Shown here: positions 10,809 through 23,493 of the stretch, in pieces
Position numbering within the stretch: position 1 is the first letter of the stretch
Layout: every line of letters starts with the position of its first letter
Assembly (NCBI RefSeq): GCF_000708205.1
Contig: NW_014575556.1
Span: forward strand, 248,599-312,598
Origin: Mixia osmundae IAM 14324
Lineage: Eukaryota > Basidiomycota > Mixiomycetes > Mixiales > Mixiaceae
Length of the DNA: 64,000 bases
Reading direction: 5' to 3'
Notes under the pieces: generated by a model
Seen by the model: only the letters and a program-made list of their open reading frames with translations
Database searches by the model: none
Told to the model about the DNA's origin: nothing
Position numbers and translations under genes: made by a program

Positions 10809-11922
10809 ATGAAGACCGGAGGAAACGTCGACAAGAAGCGAACGCGCATCTCACTGGGTAAGCTCAGCGCTATCCCTTCTTCCCGCTCAGCACTGATGAT
10901 CCCACTCCGTCAGCTTGCTTGCGGTGCCGTCAGCGTAAGATCAAGTGAGTGGTCCCATGGAATCCCGTTCAGCGCGGACACTGAATGGAGAAGCAGATGT
11001 GATGGTGCCGACATCTGCCAGCACTGTCGGGTTGCCCGTGCTCCCTGTGAGCACGTGAGAGTCACTCAGTCAGTCTGCTGCTCAATCCTGGTCTGCGTTG
11101 TCTGACGCGGCAAGCTACAGAGAGCAGAATGAGGCAGCGAGAGCGCGAAAGCTGCGTGCAAAGGCAAAGAGAGATCTCGAGAGCAGCTCGCCGCGCTCAA
11201 AGACATCACGCTTAGACCCCAACGGCAAGCGCGTCGCCGCGAAACATGGCAAGCGAAATCAGCCAGACTCGCCCGAACCTCTGACGGCAACGAATGGCAT
11301 GACCATCTCCTATCCGCCCATGCCTCTTGCCCCGCTCATCTCGCCCAATTATGGCTGGCACCATCAAGAAGCGGGACAGCATGCCCATCAGTCACTCGTA
11401 CCGAGAGGCTACTACTTGTCGCCCGAATTGAATCACCCGATGACTTTGCCGCAAGAAGCTATACATCCCACTCAGCCGCATCTCGACGCGCTCATGCGTC
11501 ACGGACTGAGCTATGGGCAAGAAGACTTGTCCGCTCCACTCCATCCACTTCGACCTTCATTGCCATATCCTATCCAGACGAATCTGTCCTCTCATTCCAT
11601 CACACCACATCACTATGCCCCTTCCCATGACGAATCAACAGCTTCATCCTCACATCATCGTGCCATGTCGAGTGGCGATATCTCTGGACAAAGCTCTGCA
11701 CTCACAACGCCTGCCGAGCAGCCGACGTGCATCTCCAATTCCCCGGTAGAATGTGCACATTGCGCTCTTAGACAAAAAAGTAGCAGCGACGCTATCTCGG
11801 CCGTTCAGACTACCTACTTGGCACCCAATGTGTATTCTCACTATGTGCCACAATCACTTCAACCTCACCTTGCCTCGCTAGAAGATGCGTATCGACGCCC
11901 CGAATATGTCAATACTCAGTGA
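10809..11922 (+). CDS. Zn2Cys6 (Gal4-type) transcription factor
   Basis: Four exons (10809-10857, 10914-10944, 10997-11068, 11121-11922) encode 317 residues. Splicing assembles the six-cysteine cluster ACLRCRQRKIKC, DGADIC, QHC, RVARAPC, the fungal zinc binuclear DNA-binding domain, preceded by basic RTRIS. A Lys/Arg-rich linker with AARARKLRAKAKRDL follows. The rest is rich in His, Pro and Ser with no fungal-specific transcription factor domain. The cluster is spread over exons of 31 and 72 nt with all introns 52-56 nt, so ORF callers miss it. Targets are unknown. Confidence 0.85.
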
Positions 11923-12146
11923 ATAGGTCCTTCCTTCAAATTTTGTTTCGTTTTCGTGAAGAGGACTGCTTGTGTGCACAATATTTCTATTGTCAGTGAC
12001 TCGTGTTGTAGAGGTGCAAAGCTTGTTCTACATTGGTTTGCAATACATTGCGTCGTCTACTTGTTGAGGTACATCGAGACTACTTCGAGCAGACACAACA
12101 CCTGTTGAGAGGGTTCCTTTCTGATGCTACTGACGTATGATTTTTC

Positions 12147-14484
12147 TTAATGAACACCGTTTGTTGCGGTGCCGTTCGTGCTTGCAGTCCTGCTCGTTGA
12201 GAGCTTTTGTTCGTCGAAGAATCGGAAGATGGCCGTCTTGCTCGAGTTGCGGTAATCGTTATCGACAATGTTGATCAAGTAGCAGTTGTCAAAGAAGGAG
12301 CTGATCAGTTCGCGTGACGCTGACTCGGCGGGGTAGAGTTTCGCCCATTGAGATCCTAGCTCGAATGCTTCATCCTGTACATTGCCTCACAATGAGCTTG
12401 AGCTTTCAGCTGATGGGGAAAGCGATGCACCTTCCATGCCATGAAGCTCGTTTGCTCGACGATGGTAGGCTGCGCGATTTCGCGGCAGGGAAAGACGCCC
12501 CATCTGCGAGATAGTAAAACTCAGCTCTTTGTCAGATGCTGAGATCTGGGGACCTCACGTGACTGCATTCGGACCCTCTGTCGCTGTGTTTGTCCTTAGA
12601 TCGCCTTGCTTATTGACTGCGTAGTATGTGATGCTAGGCTCTGCTTCGAAGCGCTTGAAGAGTGCCGTCGCTTGCTCGGCTTTGCAGAAGAACTCCAAGT
12701 AGGCCTGCAAAGTGACAAATTATTAGCAGAGAAGGCAGGAACGACGTTGAAGACATGCCTTCTGATAGACGTAACCGCCTCGAGGTCCCCAGCCATGTAC
12801 AGGATCACTCGAAGGAGCTCCATCGACGACAGGCTGAGAGTTGATGGTCAGATAGCCTGCCAGGTTCATCTTTGCAAGCGCTTCTCCGATGATCGAAGTT
12901 TCCTTTGCAGCAGGTTCGTCCGACCACGGCAGAGCAGCAATCTCTCCCCGACAGAACCGAGCGAACAAGCTCGCGATATCTGCAAAGGTCGTCGGGCTGC
13001 CCCACATGGACAGACATTCCCCTCGTTCTGGTTTGAGGGTGATACCGTAGCCTTCGAATTTGCCAAAGGCTGGACTGCGAGAATCGCCCCATCGGCCATT
13101 AGGAAATTCATCTGATGACACACTGGATATGAGCAGAGAGTGCGTCTATCTGGAAAGCACCGACCCCATGACTCTGTGCGGGCGCGATACGATCCTGCAC
13201 GATTGGCCCAGAAAATCGGTCTGATGCTCTCACTCCTTCGCTTGGTCGTGAGCGAAGGCTTCCACGGTAGCGGGTTGGTGATCTCGACCGAGGCGGTAAA
13301 GTTGAGTTCTTCGAGAAGCATCGAAGTTGCTTTCTCGAGGTTCATCGTGTAAAAGTGGAGACCGTGGATATCAAAGGGCGAGTCGAGGATCTGCCTGCAC
13401 ATGTCTGCAACGAGCTTGGTGCCTGCCTCCCTCACAGCTGCATCGTCGTCTTTGATCGGTTCGAGAACGTCAAAGAAATGTTGAGGAACGATCGTCTTGC
13501 TGAACGAGATACATTTCTGGAACGATTGCCAGCCTTGGATGGGCATGATGCCGGGCACGATGAGGGCGTTGATGCCGGCCTTTCTGACGTCGTGAGCCCA
13601 GTTGATGAAAGTGTCGATATCGTAGAACATCTGGGTGATGATGATCGAAGCACCGGCGTCTATCTTGGCTTTGAGATGCTCGATCTCCTCTGCGCGTGAC
13701 GAAGCTTGGGGATGGCCCTCTGGGAAACCGGCGACGGCGATATCAAAGTAATCGTCATAGTTCTTGCGGATGTACTTGATGAGATCGATGGCATGGTTGA
13801 AGCCACCTTCTGTCGCTTTCCATTCCTCCTGTCCCCGAGGTGGATCTCCCCGAAGCGCGAGAATGTTTCGACAGCCAGAGTCGTACGCTTCCTGTACGGC
13901 GGGGGGCAAGATGAGATACCGCAAGATGGCTGCAATAGCCCTCTGACGAACCTTGAGAGCACGCTCGACCATGCCTACCTCCATGTTGGTACAGGTGAGA
14001 TGCATATTGGTCTCGAGGCCGAATTGTTCGTGAGCCGTCTTGACGAATTGGGTCGTCGCATCTGATGTCGTGCCGCCTGCACCCCAAGTGATATCGATGA
14101 AGATAGGTCCCAGTCTGTGCAGAGAGCCGAGGCCAGTGAGCACGTGGCTGACTGCGTGCAGACTCCTCGTACGCTGCCATTCTGCCGATGCGATCGTAGA
14201 GATTGATGAGTCCCTGCTCGGTCTGTCAAGGCAGCTCGTGTCTCAGGCTTGCTAGTCTGGAACGATGAGACGACTGACTCGGGGAGGGAAGTATCTGCGC
14301 AGGCATCGAGTCAGTGAGACAGTCGCAAGGTCGATGTGCAGTGGCAAGCAACGTACTCGAATGACCACCAGTTGCGCCCTTCATTGTGGGCCGCCCTGAC
14401 AACACCCGAGCTTCAGCGACGGTCAGTGAGCGCTAGATGCGTCAGTGCTGACCTGATCTTATCGCTTATCTTTGCATGCACCAT
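12147..14484 (-). CDS. MTHFR: Methylenetetrahydrofolate reductase (Met12/Met13 family)
   Basis: Reduces 5,10-methylene-THF to 5-methyl-THF for methionine synthesis, using FAD and NAD(P)H, in the cytosol. Ten exons (14484-14453, 14395-14357, 14294-14279, 14222-14173, 14114-13952, 13891-13165, 13111-12759, 12704-12559, 12503-12431, 12374-12147) give 608 residues, the usual fungal length. The TIM-barrel half shows FEYFPPRTEQGLINLYDRI, FIDITWGAGGTT, MHLTCTNM, NILALRGDPPRG and IITQMFYD. The C-terminal half shows DEFPNGRWGDSRSPAFG, GWGPRGGYVYQKAYLEFF and SFFDNCYLINIVDNDYR. Odd points are a 16 nt exon, a GC-AG intron (12758-12705) and a 60 nt intron without stop (13951-13892). The mixed signature does not separate Met12 from Met13. 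Confidence 0.95.
12705..12758 (-). other. GC-AG intron in the MTHFR gene
   Basis: Donor AAG|GCATGT, a CTAAT branch point and a TTTGCAG acceptor. Only this split gives the conserved GGYVYQK-AYLEFF junction. Confidence 0.8.
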
Positions 14485-14705
14485 CTTTGAAGGCTCTCAA
14501 TAAATCTGAAGGACAACGTTCGTCGCGCTCGTGGAACAACTCCAGAATTGAAAAGCTATCGGATCTCGTCATCGATCAGCTGATGATTCAGGCAATTTGC
14601 ACTGAATGACATCGAATATCTGTCACTCATAGTACGTGAGGGATCACGCTAGTGATCCGATGCATTGAAGTGATCGCCAACCAAGAAAAGACTAGGAGAG
14701 CAAAC

Positions 14706-16452
14706 TCAGATCTGTCCCTTGATGTCGACCTTGGTGAACTTGCTCATGGCGGTCAGAAGAGCAGGATAAGCGTCCTTGCAGACCAGTGCCCTCTCGATCT
14801 TCTGATGACCGTTTCCGTTTGTGCTTGCCGCGGTGGGAGCTGGAGAAAAGTGAGCGGCTTGGTGGGAATTGAGGAACTGTACCGTTTCTGATTCTGTATC
14901 GAACGCAAGCTGTGAAACCAAAAACGTCAGTGGAACACTCTTGTATCTGTCCGTCCCTTGGCCTCGTCAGCTGGTACTCTGCTGACCCGAGTCAGAGTGA
15001 CGAACGCTTTGGTCATTGTGAGGAGGGCTTGTAGGCGTTCGCGAGGTGCAAAGTGATCCATCATGTAGCCTCCCATCTTGGGTGCCACGAGGTAGAGCTT
15101 GAAGAAGGAGCAATAGTTTGACGTAGCCAGAGCCGATCTGACTTGGAGAGCATGCCTTATGCCTTCATCTGCTCGTTCGACCTCTGACAGATCCGCAAGC
15201 ACGCTCGTCAATTCTGTTTAAATCCGCGCACACGATCAGCATCAAGCAGCTCTGAATGGCCAAGCGCTACGGACCGCTACGATTGCGAGTGTGGAGGAGG
15301 TAGAGGAGGCGGTAAGCGACGAATTCGAGCTGATGTCCTACCAGACCATGCTTGTAGAGCTCGCGTAGCTGTGATTGACACTGATTGTATTCGCCTAGAT
15401 CGCCCTGCTCGACGACTGGCTGTCAGCGAAGCAAAGCTGAAGCAGCAAGACACACGAGCCTTTTCTAATGCTATGCGAGCGTGGATTTCATATACCGTCA
15501 CTGTAAAGTCATTCTTGATTCGTTGCACCTACACTCTTTCATCAGATCAGATCTATCGAATTCTGTGAGCTCGAGAGCTGACTGTGAGATCTTGCCGCAA
15601 GCTCTTGAACTGATCGCAGACATAGTTGTAATTCTGTTCAGAGCGCCATTTCGTCTTTAGCATTTCCAGCGTTCGACGTAGGACAGGTAGCGGTCGAATC
15701 GTCGCAGGATTGGGAACCGTCGTCAGACGCAAGTAAGGTTTCTCGAGCTGGGTAGAAGTGCCCACGATGGTCTCCCTGTCCCAGTCTATCACGTTCTGTG
15801 CTTGAGCATCCCGATCAGCCGGCAAGAAAAGGCCAGGTGAGGCGAATGTGCGCACCGCGTCTGCTTCGATGGAACGAGATCCCATTGGCGAATTGTAGCC
15901 ATTCGAATGAGCATAGTGAGTCGAAGTAGAGGCTCCCACATTGGAAGGTATTGCCTGGTCGTTATTGAACCGTCTCGACCGTTTCTCTCTCCGGTCGATA
16001 TCCTCTGGCATGTCGGGCGTCGCGCTCGCCAGTTTGCCTTTGGGCATCCTGACGAGACAGCAACACTTTAGCTACAGCGTGGCCACAGCGTACTGATCTC
16101 CTCACTTGATCTCCTTCTTCCGTTTGAGACCAGAACCGACCAAAGGCGTCACATCAGACGACGACGGCGGCGGCGGCGGCGTGTCCAGACTGTACATTGC
16201 GTGACCTGATGTCAGCATACGTCTCACGCGACTTGCACGACGTCGGAGCAAGTCGACCCGAGCGGGACGAGTGGCTGACCTGGCTAGGCGGACAGAGGAC
16301 CAGTCGGTAGACCACAGCTTTTGTGATGAGAACGCCGAATGGATGACTGCTTTGAGCTCGGCTTCCACTTTGGCCTTGTTCTGATCGGTGCATCGTGAAA
16401 AGGCATCGTTGACAAACGCCTTGAGCGCGGGTGGCCAGCCGGTGGAGGTCAT
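14706..16452 (-). CDS. THP3: SAC3/GANP-domain protein, Thp3/LENG8 family
   Basis: Relative of yeast Thp3 (with Csn12, linked to transcription elongation and mRNA maturation) and human LENG8. Seven exons (16452-16280, 16189-16106, 16048-15583, 15528-15460, 15404-15275, 15213-15006, 14946-14706) give 456 residues. The N-terminus WPPALKAFVNDAFSRC is a family signature. The SAC3 helical domain begins at EKPYLRLTTVPNPATIRPL and continues with VYEIHARIALEKGDLGEYNQ, HQLEFVAYRLLYLLHTRN, APRERLQALLTMTKAY and PLTFLVSQLAFD. Intron 4 is GC-AG. The 90 nt first intron is the longest here and its acceptor was chosen to keep frame. Divergent from the complex I gene over 132 bp. Confidence 0.88.
15405..15459 (-). 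other. GC-AG intron in the THP3 gene
   Basis: Donor AAG|GCTCGT and acceptor GAGCAG. The conserved residues ALEKGDLGEYNQ are restored only if the intron starts with GC; no GT site gives this junction. Confidence 0.7.
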
Positions 16453-16584
16453 GGCGATGCGAATTGCTAAGCCGACGTGGCCGTCACTCGCCCATTTTTT
16501 TCAAGAGTAGCAGAGAAAGCGCGACGACGGCCCGGCCAACCCGCCTGCTGCCTCTCTTGCGTCAAGGCACGCTTCCCCGGCTCA
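16453..16584. promoter_or_regulatory. Shared divergent promoter (THP3 / complex I 21 kDa)
   Basis: 132 bp between divergent ATGs. It includes a T-rich CCATTTTTTTC run near 16495 and no obvious TATA box. Confidence 0.45.
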
Positions 16585-17341
16585 ATGTCGACCAAAGCAG
16601 AACAGGCAGTCAAGCCGGTAGAGCGACCTTTTGCGCTCATCGATTCGGATCCTCACGCCAAGCGCGTGATGAGCTACATGAGACCATCAGACTATGCCGT
16701 CTGGGCAAGTGCTACTGCTACCTTTCCAGCGCTACAGTACCTCAAACGTCAGTCCGGCTTCAGTACATATATACGACGTGCGCGCTGAACAGGTCTGATG
16801 CATGACAGAAACGCAAAGCCCATTGGGTGCAATGCCTAAACATATGGGGACAGCTCTCAAGATAGGCGGCTTCTTGGGTTTTGTGGGTGGCTTCCTGCTG
16901 GCTTACCAGCGTAGCACATGTCCGTGCTTCCTCTCTCTCTCCGCGCGGTAGTACACGCGCTGATGAGGTCTTTGCAGTCCGCTTCTGGGGCTGGACAGAG
17001 AATGTCAGTGCCGCGCGACCTTGTCATTGGTCCGTGTGCTGATCGTTGACGGGTGCGACAGGCGCAAGAAGTCGATAGAGACTACAAGGAACTGTCTGCA
17101 CGAGCCAAAGCAGGCTTACCGCTCTACGGTGAGAGCAGTCAGCCGGACTACATCCAGGGCGTTGCGTTTCGCAACTCCCAATGGTCACAGCTCAAATTCC
17201 AAGCGATACCCTGGTTCAACTTTGTCAAGTAAGCCTCTCCTATCGTCGATGAAGAGTACTGTGGCTGATGCAGGAGGCAGTCACCCTTATCATGGCGTGG
17301 ATACGACAAAGTACTACAAGGAGGCCGCCGAGAAAGAGTAG
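16585..17341 (+). CDS. NADH:ubiquinone oxidoreductase (complex I) 21 kDa accessory subunit
   Basis: Fungal 21 kDa complex I subunit, an inner-membrane accessory protein. Five exons (16585-16747, 16809-16919, 16978-17003, 17062-17228, 17281-17341) give 175 residues. The N-terminal domain shows PFALIDSDPHAKRVMSYMRP and DYAVWASATATFPALQYL. One membrane segment is GGFLGFVGGFLLAYQRS. The C-terminal domain has FRFWGWTEN, GLPLYGESSQPDYIQGVAFR, QLKFQAIPWFNFVNHPYHG and the typical YYKEAAEKE end. The ATG at 16585 is preferred to an upstream in-frame start because the family begins close to the PFALIDSDP motif. Confidence 0.92.
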
Positions 17342-17393
17342 AACTTGCATGCATGAGTGTCAACAACATCGTAAAGGGCATACAACCTCTCCA

Positions 17394-19896
17394 TCAGACT
17401 TCTTCGTCCTCCCGTGCATGAGGCGTCCAAACCTTCACCACCCCATCTCCGCCTCCGCTAGCCAATAAGCCCTCGCCTGAGTATTCTCCCCTCTGACGCA
17501 AGAAGCTGACAGTGTACACTGCTTCTGTGTGGCCCTCTAGAACTTGCACGGGAGATAGAGCAGGTATGAGCTGAGGCGATGCAGACGACGATCCGGGAGG
17601 ATGGCTCAGATCGAAGAGGAGCACTTTGGGATCCGAAGAGCCTGCAGCGAGCAGCAAACTCGAAGAGAGCGGTAGTGTACCGCTGCGTGCTACAGAACTC
17701 TCTGCCTGATTGCGCTTGCTGTGTGCCGGAGGAGAGGAGAGAGTGTCTTCCTCTGCCCGGTCACTGCCGCCGTAGCCTGCCGGTCTTGATCTGCCTGGAC
17801 TATCGATCAACTGGGGCGGCAAAGGCTGTGAAATGGAGCTCCTTCTTGTGGAGGGAAGCATGTCCGTATCTGTCCGATTTGCTGTCATCAGCTCGGATTA
17901 AGCAGGAAGCCATGGTGACCCACAATCTGCGCCTTGGAACCATGCAGCGCGTATGGGCCAAGTACGATTCTTTCCCTTGAGTGTGAAAGTCTGTCGGTAC
18001 CTTAACTTAGTATGATCTGAACCTCTATCGTATGCCTTGATGATGTTGTCAAAAGAGGTAACGGCCATCCAACGAGGTTCCGAATTATGCATACCCGGAC
18101 TGAAACTCAAGTGACTGATCACTGCTTCTTTTGCTCGAGGCGTCGTAGTAGGGCTATTGAAAGGATCGATGAACTGGTTCGTACGGAGATCGATCGTCTT
18201 GATGGCTCCATTGCCATCGCCTATGAGCAGGTGCGATGATTTGATGCATGCTTGGATCGAGTTGACCATGGCATCGTTCGTGATCGTTGCTGCGAGCTGG
18301 TCTGGCGTTCTGATGTCGACCACGCTGAGCGTCTTTCTACTCGTGCCGAAGAAGAAGACATTATTGATCAGATCAGGATTCCTGCGAACCCATCCATGGG
18401 TCAGCATGGTCAGCTGATTTGAACAAGCGGGCTCACCTCGCCCAAGCAACACATTGTGCAAGGCCCGTAGTGGCATGAGCATAAGAAGTACTCGTCAGAG
18501 TAGCCGTATCTGCCAGGTCACTGTCGCTCGTTGCAGTCCGCCGCCTGATGAATGCAACGCCCCGATGCGTATCGATACACTGTACCGTCGAATCGTACCC
18601 GCTCGAAACGAGTCGTTCCGATGAAGGCGAGAAGCAGAGATCGGATACGGGAGCGGTGTGGTAGCGACAATGTGCTATTTCTCCCACTTGACCTCTGTCC
18701 CATGGCGAGACCAGCTCCAAGCTGTCGTCCTCAACTTCTGCATCGAAAGCCAGTGTATCTTGATCTGAAGCTCGACTTTGACGTTGGGCTGTTTCTGTTT
18801 GCTTTGAGGTTGCGTCGGCTTGGGCAGGATTGACTGCCAGATCAGGTGCCCAGATCCTGATACCATCAAATCCGGCAGAAGCGAGCAATCTGGCATCAGG
18901 AGAGAACTGGAGAGCATAGATTGCGCCCTTGTGAGCAGAGAGGTTGTAACCGAATCCCCACTGATAGCCGCCCTTGTGCTTGTTCGCTTGTTCCTCCTTT
19001 GCTCGTTCTTGCTCTTTCTCCCGGTACCGCATGACCTCTTTTGCACCCTCTGTATCCTGCACGCCCGCGAACGTAGACCAGTCTTGTAGCTTTTGAGCGG
19101 GAATGGGCGAGCGAGGTAACCGGGTATCTTTCGGTAGAGATGGCAGGAGAGCTGCTGCTGTACTAGATGCACTGTTTTCGTCTGAAGATAGAATGCCGCC
19201 AGAGGGAGACGAGCTTTGGGTAGAAGAGAGACTCGAGCTGCCGCCCAGTGTGGAATGATCAGATGCCATTGTGGGCGTTGTCTCTGCATCCGAATGCGGT
19301 ACACGCGTTGCCTGTGTGTCAGAGAGCGCCAATCGCGTAGCGCTCTGACCGAGGACGTCGTCACTGGCCACAGAAGAAGCGAGCGATGTGGCAGCGAGCG
19401 ATTGTGTCAGTGACGAGCTGACGGGCGTCGCCGCACGAGTCTGTTCACCCCATTTGAGCGGTTTGGGATCTGTCCGATCGTCTGTGCCTGACGCGCTGCC
19501 GAGCACGAGCGGCTTCGGTTTGGCAAGGAGCGAGCCATAGCGTATCGAGAGCTCGTACACGCTCGCCTTGAGCGCTTCGTTCTCTTTCTCCAGAGCTGCA
19601 ACTCTGCCTCTCAATCTCTTGTGTGCCTCTTTGAGCCTGTTGTACTCTGACAACTCGACCGTAGACGCTCGGTTGTGAGAGGGAGATGTTGCACCTGAGC
19701 GATCCTGGTTGGGCAGACCGTTGACGGAGGCAGATTGGGAGAGGAATTGGCTGGCAGATGAGATTGATCTGATGCCTGTCGTGCCGTTGGAACGCTCGAG
19801 CGAGCTCGGCGGCGTCTTTCTTCCGACGGCCGTGAGGGAGGGTGACACGTTGGGGTCTGCATAGCCCACTGCTGAGCCTGCGCTCGAGCTGCCCAT
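17394..19896 (-). CDS. WD40-repeat protein with N-terminal coiled coil
   Basis: Three exons (19896-18437, 18381-17924, 17881-17394) give 801 residues. Residues ~75-115 form a charged heptad-like stretch (YNRLKEAHKRLRGRVAALEK), followed by a Ser/Thr-rich disordered region. WD40 units start near residue 300: HKGAIYALQFSPDARLLAS with GFDGIRIW, then YHTAPVSDLCFSPSSERLVS, a middle blade ending KTIDLRTNQFIDPF, and a last blade LEGHTEAVYTVSF with GGGDGVVKVW near the C-terminus. The second intron is only 42 nt and its placement is less sure. No specific ortholog was recognised; a scaffold role is an inference. Confidence 0.82.
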
Positions 19897-20011
19897 GCCA
19901 GTGAGGCACCCCTTCAGCTGAAGCGTTGCTCTTGGCTGAGGTTCGCGTAAAGAATTCCAACGCCGTCAGCCGACAGTCGGCCAACAAGGTCAAAGGCAGT
20001 AGCGGGCAGTC

Positions 20012-21915
<1,904 letters not shown>

Positions 21916-21983
21916 AGATCCGCATCGTACACCCGACGTCATTGCACCCGATGTTGTATCCACTGTATCAATCCAACACTCTG

Positions 21984-22893
21984 CTACTGTGTGCCTACAT
22001 TGCGTCTGTGCCAAGGCAAAATGACAGGCTGACCGAACGGATCGGAGTCCCTCGAAGAAAGACTAGCAGTAGACTCTGTTTCCGAATCGTCGAGGCTGAA
22101 GGTGCTCTTTGCGGGCGTATTGGGACACTGCTCCGAGCTTGTGTCTGAGCTAGTGTCTGATACGACTGAAGCTTCGCCCGAGGCTGGATGGATGACGATG
22201 CGAGGGTAGAGCCCACGACGGGGAGTAGATGTGTTGGCTCCGTTTTGCTGGAAAAGTATGATGGTAGGCTCACTGACGGCTGCACTGATCGGTCGTGAGA
22301 GAGCTGCAGCGCCATCGTGTGCTGCCTCTTTTGTCTTGCCTGGCTCATGCTTGATGGGTGGCGAATCGATTGACTTGGGTGTCGCGGGCTGCAGCGGAAG
22401 AGCCACCAGCTGTACGTAGAATAGGGCAGCAAGTGTGTCTGTGTCATTCGAAATGTCAAGATTACTCGCGAGGACGCGAATGGGCAACTTGCCGACCATG
22501 CGAAGGAAGGGGTATTGCATTCGCTGCTTTTGTTGACGCTGTGCGAGCGTTTCCATGAGATGACACGATAGTGCGGGCCAGCTGCTACTTGTCACGCGCA
22601 ACCTGCCATACTCCTCGCTCACTGTGGCTCGTCAGTGAGGTCAGCAGGCGTGGGAGTGTAGCCTTACGCCACTCCAGCGTGACTTGGTGCGTTACTCGTG
22701 CTGGCGCGGTATGAAGCTCGTTGACGATGGCGTCAAGCATGAGCTCGTACGTCTGACGCAAGGGGAGCAAGATCGGTCTGACATCTTCACAGTTGACGGG
22801 CAAGAGAGCGATCAGGGGGACAAGAGCGAGCTCTGGACCGAGCGATGAGCTGGATCGTCTGCGCTGCTTCGAGTTGTGGATGTAGTCTATCAT
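21984..22893 (-). CDS. Conserved-looking hypothetical protein
   Basis: Two exons (22893-22668, 22621-21984) joined over a GTAAGG...CCACAG intron of 46 nt give 287 residues. The first ~170 look folded: MIDYIHNSKQRRRS, ELALVPLIALLPVNCEDVRP, LRQTYELMLDAIVNELH, SEEYGRLRVTSSSWPAL and PFLRMVGKLPIRVLASNL. The tail is acidic and Ser-rich. The frame stays open upstream of the ATG (LVQFLSQQL), so an additional 5' exon in 22.9-23.2 kb is possible; MQLCQQGDATFKGRM at 23157 is one candidate. I cannot name the family. It converges on SRP54 with 68 bp between stops. Confidence 0.6.
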
Positions 22894-23493
22894 GAGTTGC
22901 TGAGACAAGAATTGGACGAGGATAAGCTAGCTACGAGTTGTCGAGGAGCAGGCGAAGGCAAGAAGGCAGGAGGATCGTCCTCGGCAGTCCATCGCGGCTC
23001 TACAGCTCAGCATTTGGAATGAATGAATTTGATAATCGATCTTGATCAAGAGCGATCTCGTGGAATCGTGAAAGTCGCAGCTGACGAGTCGAGATCTCCG
23101 CCAACTTCCGCATTCGCCCCTTGAAAGTGGCGTCGCCTTGCTGGCAGAGCTGCATTTTGCCGAACGAATCCTCAACAAGCACGGCTGATCGGCAGGACGA
23201 CACAGGTCAAGGCTGCTCTCGCTTGCTCAGCCCGTGCCAGCTCCAAGGACGGCCCGCCTCGACGCCCTCAGTCTCAGCTGAACACCTCCTGGCGAATTTG
23301 GCTCGAGTGAGCCTTACTGCAAAGAGCGGGACAGTGGCACTACACCGTCAATCCAAAGACCGACTGCTTCCCGACCAAGTAGACCTCACAGAGCAGCCTG
23401 CAGCCCTTCTTGAGATCGTCTACGAGCCAACCAATGTTCTGAGAGCACAGTCACTCTGGTCACTGTCCAATCAAACCCCGTCGGCGAAAGAGG
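22894..23493. other. Divergent intergenic region, 600 bp
   Basis: Upstream sequence for two divergent genes. It may hold a first exon of the minus-strand gene (see that entry). No promoter motif could be assigned. Confidence 0.4.

Noticed and set aside
17579-17980. 133-codon plus-strand ORF
   Set aside because: It is antisense to the last exons of the WD40 gene, which carry clear repeat motifs.
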